Positions 1 to 8,805 of a stretch of 42,506 nt of DNA are shown piece after piece (position 1 is the first letter of the stretch; every line of letters begins with the position of its first letter). The notes beneath the pieces were generated by a model that was not told the origin of the DNA, did not search any database, and was given only the letters and a program-made list of their open reading frames with translations. The DNA is from Candidatus Omnitrophota bacterium (GTDB taxonomy: Bacteria; Omnitrophota; Gorgyraeia; Zapsychrales; Zapsychraceae), in contig JAJDCB010000032.1 of assembly GCA_029261065.1 (NCBI GenBank), positions 1 to 42,506 on the forward strand. The letters are read 5' to 3'. A program made the position numbers and the translations under genes.

Positions 1-1257
1 GATGCGGGTGTGAATTGGAATAATGTGGGTGAGTTAAGTGCATCAAGTATAAATTGGTCGGAAATTAGAACATTAAGTGAAGCTGGTGTCAACTGGACAG
101 GTATTGGCGACTTAAGTGGTTCTGGAATTAACTGGGATAACGTTGGTGATTTAGCCAATGCAGGCATTAACTGGGATGATATCGGAGTTATGGCCACGAC
201 AGGTATTAATTGGGATGATTTGGGAGTTCTGACGACACAAGGAGCGAATTGGACGAATTTTGGTGAACTAACAACAGCTGGTGTTAACTGGGATGACTTA
301 ACAACAATGAGTGAATCAAATGTTAATTGGGATGATTTAGCGTCGATGTCAACCTCAGCTATCAATTGGGCAGACATAGCGTTTATGTCAGGAACGGGTG
401 TTAATTGGGATGATATGGGCGTCTCATCCACATCAGGTATTAACTGGAGTGATCTTGCTGCGATGTCTAATAAAGGTGTGAATTGGGATGGCATTGCTTA
501 TCTTGCCGATAATGCGCAAACTCTAGTTGATAATGTTTCAACAATACTGACAACAACAAATACGATCTCTACCTTAATAGGTACAGCTTCTGATACATCT
601 TCGGATAGTACGTTATTTGGAAAAATACAAGCGGTTAACGAAGCTGTGGCTAGCGTTTCTGGTAGCGCGGATGTTACAACTATTCTTAATAAAGTAACAG
701 CTATGGAAACGTTGTTTGGTACGTCAGCAGATACAGTGAGTAGCAGTACAATTTTTGGAGATTTAAATCAATTAGAATCATTGGTCGGTCTTGCCGGAGC
801 TGGCACGGCAGATGAGTCTGTCTTTGGAAGGTTAAATGATATAAAGATTAATGCTGATAAAGGTAAGCAAAGTGCTGATTCGGCCCTTTTCATAGTCCAA
901 GAATTACAGAGTGACCTAGGCGTAGAAGGTCAGACACCAAATCTTTATGATAAAGTAGCTGTTCTTGAGAACTTGATCAAGCAAATCGAAACACAAGCGA
1001 CTCAAATATCAAACAATGCAGGAGACTCTGAAGCGATATCTTTAGAGATGTTAGATATCCTTACGGAATTAGTGGAACAAAGCACAGAAGTTGTCGGTCT
1101 TAATCTAGAGATTAAAGATCTTTCCGAAGAAGACTTAAAAGATAATGATAAAGTAAACGACCGACTTGTTGAGATTGAAGCCATTTTGTCCGCCATTCAA
1201 GAGTCTGTAGGTGAAGAATCCATAGCCATTAAGACATATTTTGAAAGTGCAAACTAA
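1..1257 (+). CDS. Large repeat protein, 3' portion (5' end outside window)
   Basis: The reading frame is open from base 1, so the gene starts upstream and only its last 418 codons are here. The visible N-terminal part is 13 consecutive 13-residue repeats (consensus [VI]NWDDLGxMSxxG), each containing an invariant Asn-Trp. After them come about three looser units with an LFGTSADxxxxSTxFG-like core, then a Gln/Glu/Lys-rich helical, probably coiled-coil, tail. No membrane segment or sorting motif is seen in this part. The stop codon shares one base with the start of the next gene, so the two are probably translationally coupled, and the F-ATPase genes follow closely. The regular Trp-Asn repeats suggest a solenoid or fibrous surface protein, possibly very large. 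I do not recognise the family and propose no specific function. Confidence 0.85.
   Translation, partial: DAGVNWNNVGELSASSINWSEIRTLSEAGVNWTGIGDLSGSGINWDNVGDLANAGINWDDIGVMATTGINWDDLGVLTTQGANWTNFGELTTAGVNWDDLTTMSESNVNWDDLASMSTSAINWADIAFMSGTGVNWDDMGVSSTSGINWSDLAAMSNKGVNWDGIAYLADNAQTLVDNVSTILTTTNTISTLIGTASDTSSDSTLFGKIQAVNEAVASVSGSADVTTILNKVTAMETLFGTSADTVSSSTIFGDLNQLESLVGLAGAGTADESVFGRLNDIKINADKGKQSADSALFIVQELQSDLGVEGQTPNLYDKVAVLENLIKQIETQATQISNNAGDSEAISLEMLDILTELVEQSTEVVGLNLEIKDLSEEDLKDNDKVNDRLVEIEAILSAIQESVGEESIAIKTYFESAN
10..516 (+). repeat. 13 tandem 39-bp coding repeats (13-residue NW repeats)
   Basis: Thirteen in-frame units of exactly 39 bp run without insertion or deletion. Each encodes [VI/A]NW followed by ten residues ending near Gly, Ser or Ala. 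The Asn-Trp pair is retained in every unit while flanking codons vary, so the array is old and under protein-level selection rather than a recent slippage product. It probably continues to the left of the window, because the three codons before the first full unit (Asp-Ala-Gly) fit the end of another unit. Confidence 0.95.
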
Positions 1258-2588
1258 TGAGAAAGAGTGTAGGATATCACCAAAAGCTGTTAGCATATGT
1301 ATTTCTATCGATGTTCTTGTTATTTATGATGCCTACGTCAGTTTTTGCTGATGTCTTTGTAAATATTTTAGCTGTTAATGGAACAGATGAAGCCAAAGAA
1401 AAAGATGTTAAGCAGTACTTGCCTAAAGAATTAACTGCAGAAGATATTTTAGAATCGCCAGGTTTAAAGGTTGATTATGATGTTAATGAAGGGGCTTATT
1501 TTGTTTATGGCAAGATAGCGCTTGGTCCCAAAGAATCAAAGAAGATACAAATTCGTGTTAGAGATATTTGGTTGGTTGCAAAAGATGAGATTGAGGATAT
1601 TAGGGAACAGGTTGATATTGGGCTTAACAGAATTAAGGAAACGGAATATTACGACACTGGTCTTATCAAGAAAGATACTTTGCTTGACCGGCTAGATTTT
1701 ATTGTTAAACAAGAAGAACAATATGCAGACAATGTTAACAAACGTATCGATCACCATCGTATCTATGAAAAAGAAATGCAAGAAATTCGGAGTAATAGTC
1801 TCTCCGTTAAATATTGGCGTTCAAAACCTCCTGCGGCAGGTGAGGCAGATGTTATTAGTTTCATCATTGAGATGGAAAATTCGAAAAAAGATGAGACGAT
1901 TTCGACCGAGGACCAAAAGCATTATTTACCGCCGGAAGTTAAGCCAGAAAATATTGTTGATTTACAAGGTTTTGAAGTTAAATATGATGCCATTGAAGGC
2001 AAGTCCTATTTAACTAAAAAAGAAGTATTAAAACCAGGCCAAACAAAACGTTATACGATTGGGATTGTTGATGTCTGGAATGTTGCCCCGAGTGAAATTG
2101 ATTATTTAAAAAGCAGAACGGAAAAAGCATTCAAGCTTCTTGAGAAGACAACTTTTTTTGATAGTGCTCAATATCTTGTTGAGAATATTAGTAAAAATTT
2201 AAAACGTGTCGAGGAAACGCAACAAGTTTCTAGGCAGATTAAAGAGCATATTGGAACGTATCGTGTTAATTTAGGTAGATATGAATCGGCTGAACGAGAC
2301 GTAGAGGCTCTTGAAGATTTACTTGAGGCTGCACGAGAAGAATTAGAAAGAAGTCAGTTAAAGAAAGTTCTTCAGAAAATCAAATCGATTAAGGGTATTG
2401 CTGAGATTGCAAAGAGTATTTTTAAGAAACCTGAAAATAATACGGCTTGGAAAATAATTGCAGGAATCGTTATATTTGTGGGAGTGCTTTCATTCATTCA
2501 TTTCGTTTTATGGGGACAACGATCTAAAGATGTCCCGATAAAAAGAGAAGAAGAGGAACAAGAGAAAGAAGAAGAGCAAAAAGTATAA
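1257..2588 (+). CDS. Exported membrane-anchored protein with duplicated domain
   Basis: 443 residues. An N-terminal signal peptide (hydrophobic to about residue 31, ending VFA-D) is followed by two homologous domains at roughly 31-125 and 205-300. Both carry a core like KxYLPxE, then 'L-x-GxxVxYD' and 'RDIW' or 'VDVWNVAPSEID', so the gene contains an internal duplication. Helical, charged segments follow each copy. A single transmembrane helix lies near residues 397-419, with an acidic, Glu/Lys-rich cytoplasmic tail (EEEEQEKEEE). The predicted topology is periplasmic domains on a C-terminal membrane anchor. The ATG overlaps the upstream stop by one base and no clear ribosome binding site is visible, so coupling to the repeat protein is likely. 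The family is not recognised; an anchor or assembly partner of the upstream protein is a guess. Confidence 0.85.
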   Translation: MRKSVGYHQKLLAYVFLSMFLLFMMPTSVFADVFVNILAVNGTDEAKEKDVKQYLPKELTAEDILESPGLKVDYDVNEGAYFVYGKIALGPKESKKIQIRVRDIWLVAKDEIEDIREQVDIGLNRIKETEYYDTGLIKKDTLLDRLDFIVKQEEQYADNVNKRIDHHRIYEKEMQEIRSNSLSVKYWRSKPPAAGEADVISFIIEMENSKKDETISTEDQKHYLPPEVKPENIVDLQGFEVKYDAIEGKSYLTKKEVLKPGQTKRYTIGIVDVWNVAPSEIDYLKSRTEKAFKLLEKTTFFDSAQYLVENISKNLKRVEETQQVSRQIKEHIGTYRVNLGRYESAERDVEALEDLLEAAREELERSQLKKVLQKIKSIKGIAEIAKSIFKKPENNTAWKIIAGIVIFVGVLSFIHFVLWGQRSKDVPIKREEEEQEKEEEQKV

Positions 2589-2645
2589 TTTAAAAATATT
2601 TTAGTTGAAGTTATTAATCAGCATGAATGAGGAGGCTTGAAGCTT

Positions 2646-4178
2646 GTGGCTGAATTACGTTATACAGAGATAGGGTATGTTAAAAGTATTCGCGGATGTA
2701 TTGTTGTTGTTGATGGATTTAAACATTGTATCAATGGGCAGTTGATTCAATTTGGGTTTGGTACCATGGGTATCATTTTAGGGTTTAATGAAGTAGAAAC
2801 GCATGTACTCATTGTTAAGCAGTCGACGGAAATTAGAACAGGAGATGAGGCCAGGGCTTCATTGGAGCCTTTTAATTTACCTGTTGGTCGAAATTTTGTC
2901 GGACGTATTGTGAATCCTTTATGCGAACCTTTTGATGGTCTTGGAGCAATAAAAGAAGATGAACATTATCCGATCTTTCCATCAGCACCACCTATTCTTG
3001 AAAGACAACCGTTGCATCGCACATTAGAAACTGGAGTTAAGGTATTAGATTCCATGATTCCTATTGGGCTTGGTCAAAGGCAACTTGTTTTGGGAAACAA
3101 GATGACGGGAAAGACGACATTTTTAACAGATACGATATTAAATCAAAGACATACAGGTGTTATTTGTATTTATTGCGCGATTGGAAAGGCAAGATCTCAA
3201 TTGGCACGGGTTGTTCAACTCTTTCAAGATCATAATGCTTTTGATTACAGTCTCATTGTTGCGGCTCCATCTTCAGCGCCTCCAGGTCAGCAGTACTTAG
3301 CGCCATATGTTGCGTGCACACTTGGCGAATATTTTATGCATCGTGGTATGCATGTCTTTATAGGATTTGATGATTTTACGAAACATGCTTGGTGTTATCG
3401 AGAAATTTCTCTTCTTCTTGGTCGTCCTCCAGGACGAGACTCTTATCCAGGGGACATTTTTTATCTTCATTCAAGAATGATTGAACGTGCTTGTCATTTT
3501 GATGAAGATCATGGGGGGGGATCCATGACCTTTATTCCTTTAGTAGAAATTTTAGAAGGGGATTTAACGGCTTTCGTACCATCAAATCTTGTTTCTATGA
3601 CAGATGGTCAGATTATGTTAGATGCCGCTATGTTTGGTGAAGGACAGAAACCTGCTCTTGATTTAGGTTTATCTGTTTCACGTGTTGGTACAAAGGTGCA
3701 ATGGCCAATTGTTAAAGAGTTAGCTGGTCCTCTACGACTTGAATTTTTGCAGTTTCGTGAATTGCAACGTTTATCAAAATTGAGATCTGGGGAACAGTCG
3801 GAGGAGGTTGTTGCCAAATTGAAAAGTGGGGAAATTTTAACGCAGTTTTTAAAACAAGGAAAGAATGTCCCTGTGCGTATGGAAGCACTAGTTCTTATTC
3901 TTTTTGCTTTTCATAAACAGTATCTTCATAAATTAACGCCTCCTCAAATTGATAAGTTTCAGCTAAAGATTTTAGATTTCGCCGTCGAGAAAAATCCAGA
4001 ATTTATCGAATTGTTAAGAGAACGAAAAAAACAAGATGAGGAAATTGAAAAAGGTTTAACAGAGATTATTGAAGCTTATGTAGCCATCTTAGAGCAGGAA
4101 CCAGCAGATGCGGAAGAGGAAGAAGATATTGTATCCAATATTGGACGCGATGTGTTGGATGAAGCGACGACGGCATAA
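2646..4178 (+). CDS. atpA: F-type ATPase subunit alpha (divergent)
   Basis: About 510 residues, the usual length. It has the N-terminal beta-barrel, a P-loop GNKMTGKT near residues 150-157 (usual alpha: GDRQTGKT), 'IYCAIGKARSQ', the 'GFDDFTKHAWCYREISLLL' and 'RPPGRDSYPGD' segments, and the arginine-finger motif SVSRVG. The arginine finger and the noncatalytic nucleotide site therefore look intact. The C-terminus ends in an extra acidic tail. A GTG start at 2646 is preferred because GGAGG at 2631-2635 lies 10 bases upstream; an in-frame TTG at 2637 would leave only 1 base. It opens the ATPase cluster, 57 bases after the anchored protein, and is probably in the same operon. Alpha in first position with beta last differs from the common atpBEFHAGDC order. 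Confidence 0.93.
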   Translation: MAELRYTEIGYVKSIRGCIVVVDGFKHCINGQLIQFGFGTMGIILGFNEVETHVLIVKQSTEIRTGDEARASLEPFNLPVGRNFVGRIVNPLCEPFDGLGAIKEDEHYPIFPSAPPILERQPLHRTLETGVKVLDSMIPIGLGQRQLVLGNKMTGKTTFLTDTILNQRHTGVICIYCAIGKARSQLARVVQLFQDHNAFDYSLIVAAPSSAPPGQQYLAPYVACTLGEYFMHRGMHVFIGFDDFTKHAWCYREISLLLGRPPGRDSYPGDIFYLHSRMIERACHFDEDHGGGSMTFIPLVEILEGDLTAFVPSNLVSMTDGQIMLDAAMFGEGQKPALDLGLSVSRVGTKVQWPIVKELAGPLRLEFLQFRELQRLSKLRSGEQSEEVVAKLKSGEILTQFLKQGKNVPVRMEALVLILFAFHKQYLHKLTPPQIDKFQLKILDFAVEKNPEFIELLRERKKQDEEIEKGLTEIIEAYVAILEQEPADAEEEEDIVSNIGRDVLDEATTA

Positions 4179-4192
4179 CAAGAGAGAAGAAG

Positions 4193-4462
4193 ATGTATAA
4201 AAGTTTATTTAAATGTGTAATTATGAGTCCTCGCAAATTGATTTTTGAAAATGAAATCAATAGTATTTTTTTAACAGGGGATCGCGGAGAATACGAATTA
4301 TTGGCTTATCATTATCCTCTTATTGGTGCTTTAAAGCGGGGTGAGGTTATCATCAATTGGAATGAAGCTATTCCCATTGAAGGTGGGGTTATAAGATTTT
4401 TTGCAAATGAGTGTACGATTATGGTTGAAGAAGGTAAAGTTAAAGAAGAAGCCAAAAATTAA
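4193..4462 (+). CDS. atpC: F-type ATPase subunit epsilon, N-terminal domain only
   Basis: 89 residues that match the beta-sandwich domain of epsilon: 'CVIMSPRKLIFENE', 'GDRGEYELLAYHYPLIGALKRGEV', then a strand-rich C-terminus. Normal epsilon is about 130-140 residues, with a C-terminal two-helix domain that inhibits ATP hydrolysis; that domain is absent here. The start at 4193 keeps the first beta strand; an in-frame ATG at 4223 would cut it. The gene lies 14 bases after alpha and 33 before the first c subunit. From family knowledge, loss of the helical domain removes epsilon-type inhibition, which would leave hydrolysis less restrained unless another factor acts. Confidence 0.85.
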   Translation: MYKSLFKCVIMSPRKLIFENEINSIFLTGDRGEYELLAYHYPLIGALKRGEVIINWNEAIPIEGGVIRFFANECTIMVEEGKVKEEAKN

Positions 4463-4495
4463 ACGTGAATACGTCTAGAATATTCGAAAAAATAC

Positions 4496-4714
4496 ATGTG
4501 GGTAGAGAAGATACTTATATTTTTTGTTTTTCTTTTGGCCGTTGCTGCTCCAACAGTGATGATTGCCATATTGGCTGATAAGGTAATAAAGGCCACAGCA
4601 AGAAATCCAGGTGTTACGACAAAAATGTATGGCATTATGTTGACAATGTTGGTTATTTTAGAAATTGTCATTGTCATCTCAATATTAGCTATTGTTCATA
4701 TGTTTAGCAGATAA
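4496..4714 (+). CDS. atpE: F-type ATPase subunit c, copy 1 (Glu present)
   Basis: 72-residue hairpin of two membrane helices joined by a polar ARNP loop (usual ARQP). Aligning on that loop, the helix-1 Pro is kept, but the GxGxGxG packing motif is replaced by bulkier residues. Helix 2 has Glu at +18 after the loop Pro (VILEIVIV), exactly where the ion-binding carboxylate sits in Ilyobacter or E. coli c. The Na+-ligand Gln of helix 1 is Ile here and the residue after the Glu is Ile rather than Ser, so the typical Na+ signature is not seen. It is the first of three adjacent, clearly different c genes. Confidence 0.88.
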   Translation: MWVEKILIFFVFLLAVAAPTVMIAILADKVIKATARNPGVTTKMYGIMLTMLVILEIVIVISILAIVHMFSR

Positions 4715-4728
4715 GGATCAAGCATTAA

Positions 4729-4947
4729 ATGCTAGCAGAAACTTTTATTATTATCGGTGTTATGTTTGTGGCCGTTATGGGGCCTTCTATTGTTATTGGA
4801 ATTTTAGGACATGCAGCTATTTTAGCTCTTGCAAGAAACCCGTCGGCTGCTCCTAAAATTTTGTGGGGTATGTCAATATTAGTCATTTTTGTGGTTGCGA
4901 TCTCTGTCATTGCTATGCTTATTTTGTTTCAATCATTAGCGAAATAG
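4729..4947 (+). CDS. F-type ATPase subunit c paralogue lacking the ion-binding carboxylate
   Basis: 72 residues with the same fold as copy 1: helix 1 with a conserved Gly-Pro (MGPSIV), polar loop ARNP, helix 2. Counting from the loop Pro, position +18 is Val (ILVIFVVAIS) and no Asp or Glu occurs anywhere in helix 2; the only acid in helix 1 is near its start (residue 4). The frame is intact and the loop conserved, so it looks like a functional structural paralogue rather than a pseudogene. If built into the ring it would be a non-translocating subunit, lowering ions moved per turn. Its ATG is 14 bases after copy 1. Confidence 0.85.
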   Translation: MLAETFIIIGVMFVAVMGPSIVIGILGHAAILALARNPSAAPKILWGMSILVIFVVAISVIAMLILFQSLAK

Positions 4948-4956
4948 GAAAGAGTT

Positions 4957-5190
4957 ATGGTCGAATTTGATTTATGGAAGGAATCCTTAATTTTAGGACT
5001 GGTTTTTGTGGTTATTGTATTTGGACCATGTCTCTATGCGGCTTTGGTTGGAAGAAAATGTATACAAGAATTGGGGCGGTATCCCACGCAGGCGGCTAGG
5101 ATTCATTTGGGTATTTTTTTTAAATTTTTCTTTGTCGAAATTTTTTCGTTTTTTCTTTTGTATATGGCTTATGCTTTTTTTGCTGGATAA
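4957..5190 (+). CDS. F-type ATPase subunit c-like paralogue, copy 3 (Glu present)
   Basis: 77 residues, the most diverged of the three. Helix 1 keeps the Gly-Pro (FGPCLY), the loop is GRYP instead of ARNP, and helix 2 is very Phe-rich but has Glu at +18 (KFFFVEIFSFF), aligned with the ion-binding acid. Arg and Lys residues near the loop (GRKCIQE) and a Lys inside helix 2 are unusual for c. It could be a specialised ring position or an accessory subunit. The start ATG follows an AGGAAAGAG ribosome binding site. A 115-base gap with hairpins separates it from the b/delta gene. Confidence 0.78.
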   Translation: MVEFDLWKESLILGLVFVVIVFGPCLYAALVGRKCIQELGRYPTQAARIHLGIFFKFFFVEIFSFFLLYMAYAFFAG

Positions 5191-5213
5191 GCCTTCAAAA
5201 TAAACTAAGTTAT

Positions 5214-5234
5214 CATAAGAATTTTATTCTTATG
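5214..5234 (+). other. Hairpin between c and b/delta genes
   Basis: A perfect 9-bp stem (CATAAGAAT / ATTCTTATG) with a TTT loop lies in the only sizeable gap of the ATPase cluster. It is not followed by a T-run, so it is not a typical terminator. It could protect the 3' end of the upstream c-subunit message, which would help make c subunits in excess; that role is inferred. Confidence 0.45.
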
Positions 5235-5305
5235 CTAGAGAGACTGACCTTCGTCGGTTTCCTAATTGAACATATTGCTAGAAATTAATAAAGGAGTGGC
5301 GTCTT

Positions 5306-6067
5306 ATGGAAATTAGTCCATTAATCATTAAATTGTCAGGTTTGTTTGTTGGATTAATGTTAATACTATGTTTGGTCATTATTCTCTGTTTGCACATTGT
5401 TTTTAGTCGGCAAACGGAAGGTGCTATCAAACGTTTAGAAGGTGAAACGCAAAAAGCTAAGGCAGATCAAGCGGAGGTGACGGCTCGTTTGAGAAAGACT
5501 GAAACTGATTTAAAAGCAAAACAGGAAGAAGCTAAGGAATTAGCTGACAAAATGCGTGCTGAAGCTGAAGCGGAAACTAAAGCTGAAAGAGAAAAGATTG
5601 TTAACGCGGCTCGCGCTGAAGGAGAAGAAATTATCACAAAGGCACAAAATGCAACGGTCAGAATGAAAGAAGAGTTAGCCAAAGAAAATGACCGTTTGAT
5701 TATTGATTTTAGTACGAAAGTTGTTAATTTTGTCTTAAGTCATAAAGGAAAAGGGGCTTTAGATGAAGTTTTGGTTAATGATTTTATCGATAGTTTAAAA
5801 GAGGTTGATATGAGTAAAATTGATGCTTCTGTTTCCGAGGTAGAAATTATTACTTTAAATGAATTAGATGCTTCAAAGAAGAGTACATTAAATTCGATTA
5901 TTAAAGATAAGTTGGCCCGAGAGGTAAATGTTAAAACAAGTGTTGATCCAGAATTAGGAGGGGGTGCTATTCTTAAATTTGGGTCTATGGCTTTAGATGG
6001 CAGTATAAAAAATTTAATAAGAGAGGCTGGTATTGCTTTAACAGAAGAGGTTGAAGCTAGGGTTTAA
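5306..6067 (+). CDS. F-type ATPase b-delta fusion subunit (peripheral stalk)
   Basis: 253 residues. One N-terminal membrane helix (about 9-32) is followed by a long Lys/Glu/Ala-rich coiled coil (33-150), as in subunit b. The C-terminal part (about 165-250) matches the C-terminal domain of subunit delta: 'ASKKSTLNSIIKDKL', 'VDPELGGGAILKFG', 'ALDGSIKNLIREAGIAL' (delta family: VDPxLIGGxxxxxGxxxxDxSxxxxLxxL). So the stalk subunit and the alpha-tip binding domain are joined, as is known for mycobacterial b-delta, though the delta N-terminal domain seems missing here. AAGGAG at 5291-5295 precedes the ATG by 9-10 bases. Confidence 0.85.
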   Translation: MEISPLIIKLSGLFVGLMLILCLVIILCLHIVFSRQTEGAIKRLEGETQKAKADQAEVTARLRKTETDLKAKQEEAKELADKMRAEAEAETKAEREKIVNAARAEGEEIITKAQNATVRMKEELAKENDRLIIDFSTKVVNFVLSHKGKGALDEVLVNDFIDSLKEVDMSKIDASVSEVEIITLNELDASKKSTLNSIIKDKLAREVNVKTSVDPELGGGAILKFGSMALDGSIKNLIREAGIALTEEVEARV

Positions 6068-6073
6068 TTTTTT

Positions 6074-8519
<2,446 letters not shown>

Positions 8520-8539
8520 TGTTCTTGTTGATAGCGATT

Positions 8540-8751
8540 ATAATTTAGAGACTAAAAAATATTGCCATGCTCAAACAACCTTAGCTCGATAACACTTCCC
8601 ATATTTAAGGTCAAAATTATATGATCACCGAGCGAGTTCGTCGCAAAGCGACGTTGTCTGAGCGAATGATCATATAATTTTGACCTTAAATTAATTGTAA
8701 GTTATCGGCTTCGGAACTGCGCGTGACAATATTTTTTAGTCTCTAAATTAT
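8540..8751. repeat. Nested long inverted repeat (212 bp)
   Basis: Outer arms 8540-8564 and 8727-8751 are perfectly complementary over 25 bp. Inner arms 8604-8627 and 8667-8690 are perfectly complementary over 24 bp. Shorter arms lie between (CGATAAC at 8587 / GTTATCG at 8701), and a 6-bp stem CGTCGC/GCGACG with an AAA loop sits at the centre (8639-8653). If the outer arms are taken as 8541-8750, TTA flanks both sides, as a 3-bp duplication would. No coding frame is evident inside. It fills the gap between the ATPase and T2SS operons; it may be a MITE-like element or a structured RNA, and could also stop transcription. Confidence 0.9.
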
Positions 8752-8772
8752 TAATTCAAGTTATTGTATAAG

Positions 8773-8778
8773 TATAAT
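8773..8778 (+). promoter_or_regulatory. Possible -10 element before the T2SS operon
   Basis: A perfect TATAAT lies 28 bases before the preferred ATG of the GspE gene; a matching -35 is weak (ATTAAT region, 8750-8755). If used, transcription would start near 8785, which rules out the in-frame TTG at 8764 as the GspE start. Confidence 0.35.
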
Positions 8779-8805
8779 TCTCTTCAAATAGACTTAGATT
8801 GGCAT

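Noticed and set aside
10-516. CRISPR-like array from the regular 39-bp repeats
   Set aside because: The repeats are coding, in frame, without spacers and degenerate at third positions.
1257-2588. Missing ATPase subunit a encoded by the 443-residue protein
   Set aside because: It has a signal peptide and only one further membrane helix, and lacks the multi-helix fold and conserved Arg of subunit a.
4729-4947. Second c subunit as a decayed pseudogene
   Set aside because: Full length, open frame, conserved Gly-Pro and ARNP loop; only the Glu is missing, so it is called a paralogue.
8541-8750. Simple rho-independent terminator after beta
   Set aside because: The arms are far too long and nested, and the element lacks a stem followed directly by a T-run; it is described as an inverted-repeat element instead.
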